This document shows, one piece after another, positions 1 to 20,000 of a DNA stretch of 20,000 bases. The notes under the pieces are model-generated. The model had not been told where the DNA came from, searched no databases, and saw nothing but the letters and a program-made list of their open reading frames with translations. Both the position numbers and the translations under genes were made by a program. Source of the DNA: Guillardia theta CCMP2712 (taxonomy: Eukaryota; Cryptophyceae; Pyrenomonadales; Geminigeraceae). Location: the NCBI RefSeq assembly GCF_000315625.1, contig NW_005434515.1:1-20000 (forward strand), read 5' to 3'. Position 1 is the first letter of the stretch. Every line of letters begins with the position of its first letter.

Positions 1-13286
<13,286 letters not shown>

Positions 13287-13337
13287 CTGTAGAAACATCA
13301 GCATGACTTTCACACATGTGTATTTATCATGTATTGC

Positions 13338-13550
13338 CTCTTGAGAAAGCTGCTTTTATTTTCTGCTGCACAACAACCAAGGTCAGATCATTTGTGACAG
13401 CGAAGAGGATGAGGAGCAAGGGAGGATGAGGGAGGGAGGCAGTGCATGAGGGAGGGAGGCAGTGCATATGGTCGCGTCGGGGCCGCAGCTCCTCCTACCT
13501 CGCGCAGCTCCTTGCTTCTCTCTCTTGTATTTGAACGCGCTGGCCCGCAT
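13338..13550 (-). other. Candidate first exons and start codon of the dynein gene
   Basis: The first firmly placed dynein exon (13286-13226) starts with one base that completes a codon and has an in-frame stop just upstream, so coding must begin in an earlier exon. A good candidate is 13550-13499: an ATG after CCACA, 17 codons beginning MRASAFKYKREK, then a strong donor (GAG, then GTAGGAGG) in phase 1. A small middle exon of about 28 bases (13365-13338), after a CAGCAG acceptor, would connect the phases, but only with a GC-AG intron (13337-13287). The alternative GT donor leaves a 27-base intron, which seems too short. This part is inference; a transcript read would settle it. Confidence 0.35.
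13428..13467. repeat. Exact 20-bp tandem duplication near the dynein 5' end
   Basis: The unit GAGGGAGGGAGGCAGTGCAT occurs twice in direct succession. It lies in the likely first intron of the dynein gene. Identity of the copies suggests a recent duplication. Confidence 0.95.
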
Positions 13551-13687
13551 TGTGGCGCCGACTCAAACCGTCAGTCAAAAAAAATTGACAACCAACGTCA
13601 AACTAAAAAAATTTCAACCGCAAGCCGCGCGCCCGGCCCGGCCGGCACCTGCCCGCGGCCTGGCAGAGTCTCACCGGGCCAGTGGGA

Positions 13688-13732
13688 CACTACTGACTCA
13701 CTGTCAGTACTCGTAGGTGAGTCACGGTAGTG
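13688..13732. repeat. Imperfect inverted repeat with two TGASTCA cores
   Basis: Left arm CACTACTGACTCAC (13688-13701) pairs with right arm GTGAGTCACGGTAGTG (13717-13732) over all 14 bases, with a two-base bulge and a 15-base loop. Each arm holds TGACTCA or TGAGTCA, the core bound by GCN4/AP-1 type bZIP proteins. It lies about 140 bases upstream of the candidate dynein start codon. A regulatory role is inference. Confidence 0.55.
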
Positions 13733-14165
13733 ACTGATCCGCCGGTGATCGGAGTCCCATGCCATCCGATGATCCATCCTTACTAGTCCCAAACTTGACT
13801 CGTGGTGACCCGGGCCGACGGTCGGGTGACCCGGGCCGCCGCCGGGCCCAGCTTGCCAGCGGCACCGAGCCAAGGGCCAGGGCCCGGGACGGCGGTCGAG
13901 CTAGATTGAGTTGGAAAATCTTCAGTCTACAGTACAGGGGGACTGGCTGAAACCCGGCTTCAATCAGTGGCTTGCCAAGTTGATCACTAAAAGCCGTCCG
14001 CGGGCCGCCCCGGGGGCCGCGTGCCCTGCACTGCCGGCCGGCGTGCATCGGAGGCCGCCCCCGCGGGCTGCAGTTCAAACTCCTTCACTGTGACTTCACG
14101 GTTGGCAGCTTCCGGGCTACCACAGTCCGGCGGGGTCCAAATCATAATTGTTCAACCTGGAGGAA

Positions 14166-14171
14166 TTTATT
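14166..14171 (-). promoter_or_regulatory. Possible polyadenylation signal AATAAA
   Basis: The minus strand reads AATAAA about 250 bases downstream of the stop codon of the 14421-16112 gene. The distance is plausible for a 3' UTR, but many protists do not use this signal strictly. Confidence 0.3.
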
Positions 14172-14420
14172 TCCAATTATGAGCGAAGTATTACAGCATC
14201 GTACTAAGAATCAGAGTCCGGCCAGGCTGATGGTCTTTCTCTGATCAACATAAGCGATGGGTAGCTAACTAGTGTACAAGATGCACCAGGATGGTCACGG
14301 GACCAAATCACTTCCACTAAGTTACATCTGAGACCACCGAGTCTTTCTTTGATGACATGGCACTCCGATACATCCTTCTCAATCAATCATGTAACTTTCC
14401 AGCTTCAGTTGCTTTCCCTC

Positions 14421-16112
14421 CTACTGCTTCAACTGGGCAATCGCGGAAATGTCGATTGCTGATGCCCGCAAAAGATCGCTCTGAGACAGAAGCAGCTCTG
14501 CCAGATCTGATGCTCTCGGTTGGAAGGTGTACATAGGAAGCATCTGCGGCACGAGCTCGATCCAACCCGGCAGCATGAGAGGAACTGTGATGGGGCTGCA
14601 CAAGCTTGCTGCTGCCTGCAGGTCTTGCGATAGCTTGGGTTGGAGATACGGTTCCCAGGTAGTTTGGAGCGGTTGAGAGCTGAGCTTCATGCGTTTGGCG
14701 CTCCGAGTCTCTTCAGTTGAAGGCTCCGGAGAGACCAGAGCTGATATCGGAAGCCCCGACGACGCTTGTCCGAGGTTCTGAAGCTTGAAAGCGCTGCCCG
14801 CCTGACATTGCTGTCCTTTCTCCGCCTTGGCTGACGCCATTGGATCTGCCGCAGGGCTGCTCAAGATCCGTCGCTTGAGGCATCGGTTGTGCCTCAAAGC
14901 GAGCGGCACGAACAAGGGCTGACCACATCCGTTGCTCATCGCAGCCCGATGGAGCTCGACCAGCTTCCGCGCCACTGCCACCCGCAGCTCCCGCGGCCTC
15001 CTCACCATCTGCATCTGCAAGATCCCCGTCCTGTGTAGAGTTGCCGTCTGGCGCTTACCGAGGCCTTTGAGGATGGTGCTGCGAAACTTGGAGTTCTTGA
15101 TGTCAAGCTCATGCTGTAAAACAGCTTCGTCAAAGTCTTCCAGAATCTTTCGCCGCCAGTGCTTACGTCCCCCCTGAGTATTCGAGACGATCCAGTCTAA
15201 GAACCTCCTGCTTGCTCGCGCCTGCTCTGCCGCCGGGAGACAGCTGAACACTGAGCAGGCCTCGTCAAGCGTCGAGAAAGAGCACTCGATGTCAACGTTG
15301 AGCACTATGGCAAAGTTCTGGAGCACCTTCGCGTCCGTCAGCTCGGTGAGCACGCTTGTGTCAAGCCCCCACCCCTGCTCGTGAAGCAGCACGGAGTCTG
15401 TGACGCCGTAGATGGAAGAACCTTCCTTCCACTCGATGGGAGTGATCATGACCTCAGACATGAAGTGCTTGAGAAAGTCATCCACTTCCTCTCCCGTCAA
15501 GGGGCCATTGATTTGCAGGAGCTGCTTCCTATCTCCGTTCTGCAGCTTCATGGATCGGAAGAGCACGAGGCTCATCGTCTTGGAGTTGTCGACTGCTCGC
15601 GTCTCGTTGAGACTCTGATCCATGTGGTCTATGCTGAGGGTCAGGGTGATTCGCCGAGGATCCAAGCACTCGCCATCTTCGACGGGAGTCGGCCGCATCC
15701 CTAGAGAACCTTGATGTGAGATCTTGTGTACGTAGAAGCGGTATTCCCCGGACACGGTAGTGTACGTGCGTCCCTGCTCAAGCTGCGATACTGCGGTCTT
15801 GCCGTAGGGCACCCCGACCAGGAGCTGGGAGTTGTCTGCTTTGCACAGGAACGAGCCGCACTTCTTGATGCACTTGACGTGGCTGAAAACGTCGTCGAAG
15901 ACGATGGGAGAGGTCCCGTTGACATTCTTGCACGACTCAAGGAGGAACGGCTCGAGAACGTGCTGCTCGAACAGGGAGACCGTCTCTCTCTCGAGATGTC
16001 CGATATCCAGCAGGTCGCTGGGGCTGGACTCATCTTGAGATGGCTTCGAGGCGAGCTGTACGAGGGTGGACGCAGCATCTTGGATCAGGACTTCGTTCTT
16101 GGTCTGCTTCAT
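14421..16112 (-). CDS. Unrecognised 563-residue protein, intronless
   Basis: A single uninterrupted frame from an ATG in a favourable context (ACCGCC before it) to TAG. I do not recognise the family. Residues 1-60 are acidic and helical-looking; residues 65-300 have alternating hydrophobic patterns of a folded domain (FDDVFSHVKCIKKC, YRFYVHKISHQG, RRITLTLSIDHMDQ, EEVDDFLKHFMSEVMITPIEW, NFAIVLNVDIECSF). Basic clusters follow at about 316-322 (RKHWRRK), 353-354 and 370-383, with KRRI near 413 and KRMK near 475. The last 140 residues are rich in Ser, Ala, Gln and Leu and look disordered. No signal peptide, membrane span or nucleotide-binding motif is visible. The basic clusters and loose tail would suit a nuclear protein, but that is inference. 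Lack of introns contrasts with the neighbouring dynein gene. Confidence 0.8.
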   Translation of the reverse strand: MKQTKNEVLIQDAASTLVQLASKPSQDESSPSDLLDIGHLERETVSLFEQHVLEPFLLESCKNVNGTSPIVFDDVFSHVKCIKKCGSFLCKADNSQLLVGVPYGKTAVSQLEQGRTYTTVSGEYRFYVHKISHQGSLGMRPTPVEDGECLDPRRITLTLSIDHMDQSLNETRAVDNSKTMSLVLFRSMKLQNGDRKQLLQINGPLTGEEVDDFLKHFMSEVMITPIEWKEGSSIYGVTDSVLLHEQGWGLDTSVLTELTDAKVLQNFAIVLNVDIECSFSTLDEACSVFSCLPAAEQARASRRFLDWIVSNTQGGRKHWRRKILEDFDEAVLQHELDIKNSKFRSTILKGLGKRQTATLHRTGILQMQMVRRPRELRVAVARKLVELHRAAMSNGCGQPLFVPLALRHNRCLKRRILSSPAADPMASAKAEKGQQCQAGSAFKLQNLGQASSGLPISALVSPEPSTEETRSAKRMKLSSQPLQTTWEPYLQPKLSQDLQAAASLCSPITVPLMLPGWIELVPQMLPMYTFQPRASDLAELLLSQSDLLRASAIDISAIAQLKQ

Positions 16113-17690
16113 GGCGGTTGTGCAGTAAGAGGGACGGGGTTCGGGTGAGAAGGGCTGATGAGGAAGGCAGATGGGCGGGAGTGGCGATGAAGAGAAAAGA
16201 TTCGGTGGAAGACGAGCGAAGGATTATTCCATTCACAAGTTAGAAGCGTGAGGAAATATTGTGAGGAAGGAAACTCAGAGAGCAAGATAAGAGTTTGACG
16301 TGAGTGTAGGATAGCAACGCCTAGCCAAGGACGGAGGGAGGGAACAGGGAAGGAGGCAGCGAAGGAGGTGGGGGTATATTGGGGGGAGAAAGCTCAGCAC
16401 AGGTGGACTGGGTGGAAGGAAAGGAAGGGGGTGGCATGAAATGGGTAGGGAGGTGATATGGTGGGGTACTTAACTGGAAAGAGGTGGGGTACAGGTACTG
16501 GGTCAGAGCCGACTTTGAGTGAAACAGGGGGTAGGGGGGGAGCAGACGCTCGGACGTGCAAGAGTGGGGGTGGGGGTGGGGGTACAAACACAAACCTCGA
16601 TAAGGAAAGAAGCGATTCCATGGGGTGGGTAGTCTTGAGGTTTAGTTGAGGGGTGGGGAGATAAAAAAACCTCGTACTGATGGTGAACAGATTGTACCAG
16701 GTGTGGGAGCAAAAAAATTATAGAAGGGGTAGGGTAGTCAACAAACAACCCCCCATGTCCACCTGGGTCCTTGAAGGTTAACAAGTCAGCTCGAGCACTG
16801 AGTCACCAGGGAGGGTAGGTAGGGTAGGTAGGGTAGGTAGGGTAGGTAGGGTAGGAATGGAATTTTCCTAGAACCGAAGTCTTACCTGAGGGCTACGACA
16901 GCGTGGTCCTATGGGACTCAGTCTTGTTGGGTCCTTACTGACTCATGGTAGACTCTAGTAGGACCAGGTGCTAGGAAGAAGCATGACAATCCGTTTCCTT
17001 CTGTAGTAAAGTTATTTGAAGGTTCTCATCCTGAGACCAACTTGGCAAGGAGTGCGTCAGTTTTTCACGAAATCGCTTCAGATTTCAAATCTCAGTAGTG
17101 AATTTGAACGGGCGCGCGTCTCTCGGCATAGAATTTCAGGCATTGCATGTACTACCGGGAGTTAACTTCGGCTCTTCGTCTCGTGTCATGGACCGGCAAT
17201 CCGTAACGCCTGCACGGCCCGCAACTGAACGGTTACCGGCCAACGCCGGGCAGCCCGTGGCCCGGGCCCGGGCCCGCCATTTACTGTTCAAGTTACAACA
17301 ATAATACATTATACAGTAAAGTGGACATATTCAAATTTCATGATCAATGTGGAAATTTCTTGAAATGATTTGGTCATTTTTGAAATGAACAGATGGCACT
17401 TGCAAAAAGGAATACACAATTTGAAAGCAAGTTAATTTTTCTGTTCTAGACGGGGAGGGACAAACATAATAGTTTGGAACTCGGCAGTGGGTGGGGGTGA
17501 TAGGTGGTCCTAGAAACTTATTCAGCCAACAATGGGTCCTAGGAGGCTAAGGAATGCACGATCTTACAACATTTTAACTGATGCTGCGGTAGTACTACTT
17601 TACTTAAAAAACACGTCTTTACACACTCAAGCTGCAAGAGCTCTCAGGAGCGCGAGAGAGGAGCGAGCGAGAGGCGAGCTGAGCACTTTC
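16113..17690. other. Intergenic region, G-rich with tandem and CCCGGG tracts
   Basis: Lies between two divergently oriented genes and must hold both promoters. The part 16330-16740 is G-rich on the plus strand, including GGGGG runs at 16566-16570, 16572-16576 and 16578-16582, each separated by one T. A 9-bp tandem array follows at 16813-16855, then a CCCGGGCCCGGGCCCG stretch near 17258-17276, then AT-rich sequence to 17440. The sulfotransferase frame stays open upstream to 17532, but that extension is low in coding character. No gene is supported. Confidence 0.6.
16813..16855. repeat. 9-bp tandem array (GGGTAGGTA)n
   Basis: Four full copies and most of a fifth of GGGTAGGTA in perfect register. 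The unit is telomere-like in flavour (G-rich, TAGG) but too short and internal to be called a telomere. Confidence 0.93.
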
Positions 17691-18842
17691 ATGAAGAAGA
17701 GCAACGGAGAAGAGCGACACAACTGGATCCAAGTGAGCGCTACCATCGGCTTGCTCGTTGCGGTGATCGCTGCTTATTTCCTCAAAACAAAGCCCGAGCT
17801 TTTACTGCAACTTCCAAATGGATACATTCCATGGGCGATGATGGGCGGTACAATGCCCCCCTACTTTGACCCGGCTCCATACGAGTTGGAAGAGTTTAGG
17901 ACATGGGCAAGAGATGGCGACCTGATCGTGACCCCTGCCTGTAAGTCAGGTACCACGTGGATGCTGTATTGCGCCCACCAGATCCGAACCAAAGGGCTTG
18001 ACAACAACTACCGTGAGGTCAATGTCAACACACCCTGGGTGGGCTACAAGCACAAGCCAGGGCAAACTTGGCAAGAGCTCAAGGAGCTCATGAATACCAC
18101 CATTCTGGAAGACGGGTCGTTGCTCAAGGACTTCTGGGATAATCCTGATTACCCTTTCCGTGTGTTCAAGTCTCACTTCGGCCCGCGACAGGAGAACGGC
18201 ACCTCCGACGATGTTCTGCCAGTGAGAGAGTATCCTGGTGTGAAGTATCTCGCGATGGTGCGGGAAGGACGTGACGTGGTAGCGAGCTTCTATCCCTTCT
18301 TTGCCAAGCACCGACCAGAGTACAAGAAGATATGGGGGGACTTCCCGCCCTCGTATGGAAGCAAGGAGCAATGCTTGAAAGACCTTCTGCCAGGAGGAAT
18401 TCTGCATTACCTCTACTTCGGTTATGCCAAGTCTTGGTGGAAGTTCAGGAACGAGCCCAACGTGCTGCTCATGCACTACAACGACATGAGGAAGGACTTG
18501 CGCGGGGGAGTGAAAAAGATAGCTAAGTTTGTTGACGTGGAGCTCAACGAGGAGGAGCTGGATCGAGTGACAGAGAAGTGTGGCTTTGATCACATGAAGA
18601 AGATTCAAGACAAGTTCAATTACCTGCTATGGGGAAATGATCAGTTCAAGAGTCAGGTCATGTGTGGCACGCATTACTGCAGGTCGGACAAGGAAGGCTC
18701 AGTGATCCAGAAAGGAAAGGTGGGCAGTGGCAAGAACTTCTTCACGCCAGAGATGGATCGCATGTGGGAGGAGGCGATTGCGTCTGAGTTCTCCGACCCC
18801 AAGCTGCGACATTGGGCAGAGCATGGAGGAGCATTTGATTGA
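17691..18842 (+). CDS. Membrane-anchored PAPS-dependent sulfotransferase (Sulfotransfer_1 / SULT-like)
   Basis: Transfers a sulfonate group from PAPS to a hydroxyl or amine acceptor; the acceptor is unknown. The 383-residue protein has the full SULT signature: 5'-phosphosulfate loop TPACKSGTTW at 81-90, catalytic His162 in the RVFKSHF segment, 3'-phosphate motif VREGRDVVASF with Arg191 and Ser199, and the C-terminal KGKVGSGKNFF block near 341-351. A hydrophobic segment at about residues 12-31 (WIQVSATIGLLVAVIAAYFL), with a positively charged start, predicts a type II anchor, probably in ER or Golgi; soluble SULTs lack this. The ATG at 17691 is chosen because it directly precedes the anchor; the same frame opens at an ATG at 17532, which would add 53 Arg-rich and low-complexity residues. 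No introns. It is transcribed away from the orphan gene at 14421-16112 and converges with the one at 19148. Confidence 0.9.
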   Translation: MKKSNGEERHNWIQVSATIGLLVAVIAAYFLKTKPELLLQLPNGYIPWAMMGGTMPPYFDPAPYELEEFRTWARDGDLIVTPACKSGTTWMLYCAHQIRTKGLDNNYREVNVNTPWVGYKHKPGQTWQELKELMNTTILEDGSLLKDFWDNPDYPFRVFKSHFGPRQENGTSDDVLPVREYPGVKYLAMVREGRDVVASFYPFFAKHRPEYKKIWGDFPPSYGSKEQCLKDLLPGGILHYLYFGYAKSWWKFRNEPNVLLMHYNDMRKDLRGGVKKIAKFVDVELNEEELDRVTEKCGFDHMKKIQDKFNYLLWGNDQFKSQVMCGTHYCRSDKEGSVIQKGKVGSGKNFFTPEMDRMWEEAIASEFSDPKLRHWAEHGGAFD

Positions 18843-19147
18843 AGGGGATGAGCAATCGGTCACGATGAAGCCCCCTTTGCCTGTCGGTTGAGTTTGAGAG
18901 AAAGACAGAGAGAGAGAAAGAGATTGAAAAGGCTAGGATACATCCCCTTTTCCTTGCTTGCTATTGTGTATACAACCTGCTGCAGTGAATTGTGTCGATG
19001 CGATGCGATGATGTATGGACTGTATTTGTTCAACATCGGTAAAGATTGAAAATTGACTCTTTGCTACTTACATGGGTTGTCTTGGATCTCTCAGTTATGC
19101 TTTGTTGTCGTTACAATGTCATTGACGTCGCTACCCAGTCCGGATGT
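18843..19147. other. 3' intergenic spacer between convergent genes
   Basis: About 305 bases between the stop codons of the sulfotransferase and the minus-strand gene. It holds a short (GA)n-like run at about 18896-18930 and (CGATG)n-like units near 18998-19010. No gene or clear AATAAA was seen, so both 3' UTRs share this space. Confidence 0.6.
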
Positions 19148-19723
19148 TCATTTCTTTGAAGGTACAAATGCTTCCAACGGAAAGAGATCTGAGCTGTTTT
19201 CCCGTAGACAATCATAATCCAAATCGATCTGCTCACCTTCCACTGACAAGATGGCCCCAATCGCCTTGAAGAACCGAACATGCTCAACCGCTTCTATCTC
19301 CGCAACGTAGAGGAATTTCAGTCCCTTTGGATCCATGGAGAGGAGCGAGAGCTTGATCTTTCTGAAGTAGGTGTCGTCTAGATGAGGATACTCGACATCA
19401 TCTGGGATCCCTAGAGTAGACCACACTCGTGCTTTGAACGTGGAGGATTTCTGTAATACTAGGTTCATCCTAGCTACGTGAATCTCCTTCTTGGGCAATA
19501 AGGACCAAAACTCTGGGTCTGGGTATTCGGATAAAACTTGTTCCGTCTGAATCTGATCTGCATGCATGCAAATAGTGTGGAAGAAAGATTCCAATAGGGT
19601 CCTGGTAACAATATCAGCAGAGTTCACGAGAGCAATTCGATAAACCTCTTCATGATCAGCGATTCTTTGTATGCCATTCGTAGAAATGTACAACGTGTAG
19701 CAAGCGTTATGAGCTCTGCCATG
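19148..19723 (-). CDS. Unrecognised protein, C-terminal frame (no clear start)
   Basis: Open for 191 codons to a TGA at 19150-19148 after VPSKK, following an upstream in-frame stop at 19726-19724. There is no ATG in the first part of the frame, so it is more likely the downstream part of the neighbouring frame (19624-20000) than a separate gene. The sequence looks like a folded protein (HLDDTYFRKIKLSLLSMDP, FLYVAEIEAVEHVRFFKAI), with an acidic end. No family was recognised. The DNA is less GC-rich than the dynein gene and uses A/T-ending codons more often. Confidence 0.5.
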   Translation of the reverse strand, partial: HGRAHNACYTLYISTNGIQRIADHEEVYRIALVNSADIVTRTLLESFFHTICMHADQIQTEQVLSEYPDPEFWSLLPKKEIHVARMNLVLQKSSTFKARVWSTLGIPDDVEYPHLDDTYFRKIKLSLLSMDPKGLKFLYVAEIEAVEHVRFFKAIGAILSVEGEQIDLDYDCLRENSSDLFPLEAFVPSKK

Positions 19724-20000
19724 TCAGGATTGTATTCAATGAGCTTGTTTGTTGCGTCCCTTGTTGCATCTCTTTCCCGCATCCTTTCTTCTCGATCTTC
19801 ATAGCTTATCTCGATGCAAATGTTAACACGAGGATATCCTACGAGGGGTTTGACGTTCTCCAGTGCGATGGCCTTGTGGTAGCAGATTACCCACGCAAAA
19901 GTAGGCAGCGCTCGGAACTGAAGCTCCTGCTTGACTGCACGTGAAGCATCCGCTTTCATCTTCCACTCTTCTACCGGCCAAGAAACAGCGTGGAAAGGGA
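19624..20000 (-). CDS. Unrecognised protein, N-terminal frame, partial at window edge
   Basis: The frame is open from the right edge (reading about AVSWPVEEWKMKADASR) to TGA at 19626-19624, so the true start may lie outside; the first ATG inside is at 19959. It contains ALPTFAWVICYHKAIALEN, a segment typical of a buried beta-alpha unit, and a charged helix EDREERMRERDATRD. It overlaps the next frame by 100 bases (19723-19624), and changing frame would need one lost base, a short intron of length 3n+2, or a minus-one frameshift. I saw no canonical slippery heptamer and no convincing intron, so this may be a broken gene or an assembly error. Confidence 0.45.
   Translation of the reverse strand, partial: PFHAVSWPVEEWKMKADASRAVKQELQFRALPTFAWVICYHKAIALENVKPLVGYPRVNICIEISYEDREERMRERDATRDATNKLIEYNPDMAELITLATRCTFLRMAYKESLIMKRFIELLS

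Larger units (their letters stand above)
13551..14420. other. Intergenic region with GC-rich CCGGGCC tract
   Basis: Between the dynein 5' end and the next minus-strand gene. It begins with A-runs (13577-13613), then a strongly GC-rich stretch to about 14080 with repeated CCGGGCC, GGCCCGGG and CCGCGG motifs. A 21-base-period direct repeat starting GGTGACCCGGGCCG lies at 13804 and 13825. From about 14140 the sequence is AT-richer and holds the 3' end of the upstream gene. Short open frames here are interrupted and show no family features, so I see no gene. It should contain the dynein promoter, but no core element was identified. Confidence 0.6.

Noticed and set aside
13446-13730. Plus-strand open frames in the region upstream of dynein
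   Set aside because: Low-complexity, Arg/Pro-rich translation of GC-rich DNA; no motif, and it overlaps the candidate first dynein exon in antisense.
16321-16784. Minus-strand Pro/Ser-rich open frames
   Set aside because: They are translations of G-rich intergenic DNA in several overlapping frames with no conserved pattern.
16813-16855. Telomere or chromosome end
   Set aside because: Under five copies, and ordinary gene sequence continues on both sides.
17946-18608. 220-codon open frame antisense to the sulfotransferase
   Set aside because: Shadow of the real plus-strand gene, whose motifs are unmistakable.

Overview
The window is nuclear DNA from a eukaryote with motile cilia, most likely a flagellated protist or alga. 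The gene style (many short GT-AG introns, some only 41-55 bp, heavy microsatellite load, GC-rich coding DNA) would suit a cryptophyte such as Guillardia, but that assignment is a guess. No rRNA, tRNA, CRISPR or prokaryotic operon signal was seen.

Layout. (1) Positions 1 to about 13550, minus strand: one very large gene for an axonemal inner-arm dynein heavy chain of the DNAH1 type. Nineteen exons can be joined with consistent phase from 13286 down to the window edge, giving about 3,720 codons. The last part of the motor's C-terminus lies beyond position 1, and the first exon or two (candidate ATG at 13550) are tentative. (2) 13551-14420: intergenic, with a very GC-rich CCGGGCC-type tract and a hairpin of two bZIP-like half repeats. 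(3) 14421-16112, minus: an intronless 563-residue protein that I do not recognise. (4) 16113-17690: intergenic, G-rich, with a 9-bp tandem array and another CCCGGG tract. (5) 17691-18842, plus: a PAPS-dependent sulfotransferase with an N-terminal membrane anchor. (6) 19148 to the right edge, minus: an unrecognised protein split over two overlapping frames, converging on the sulfotransferase.

The neighbours show no common pathway, as is usual in a eukaryotic genome. The main finding is an insertion of about 80-90 residues in the AAA2 module of the dynein motor. It sits between Walker A and the Walker B position and carries a textbook EF-hand calcium-binding loop. If expressed, it would put a calcium sensor inside the dynein motor ring itself. 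Other points are microsatellite-swollen introns, three stop-free introns of length divisible by three, a Walker B Asp-to-Glu change in AAA4, and an orphan gene.
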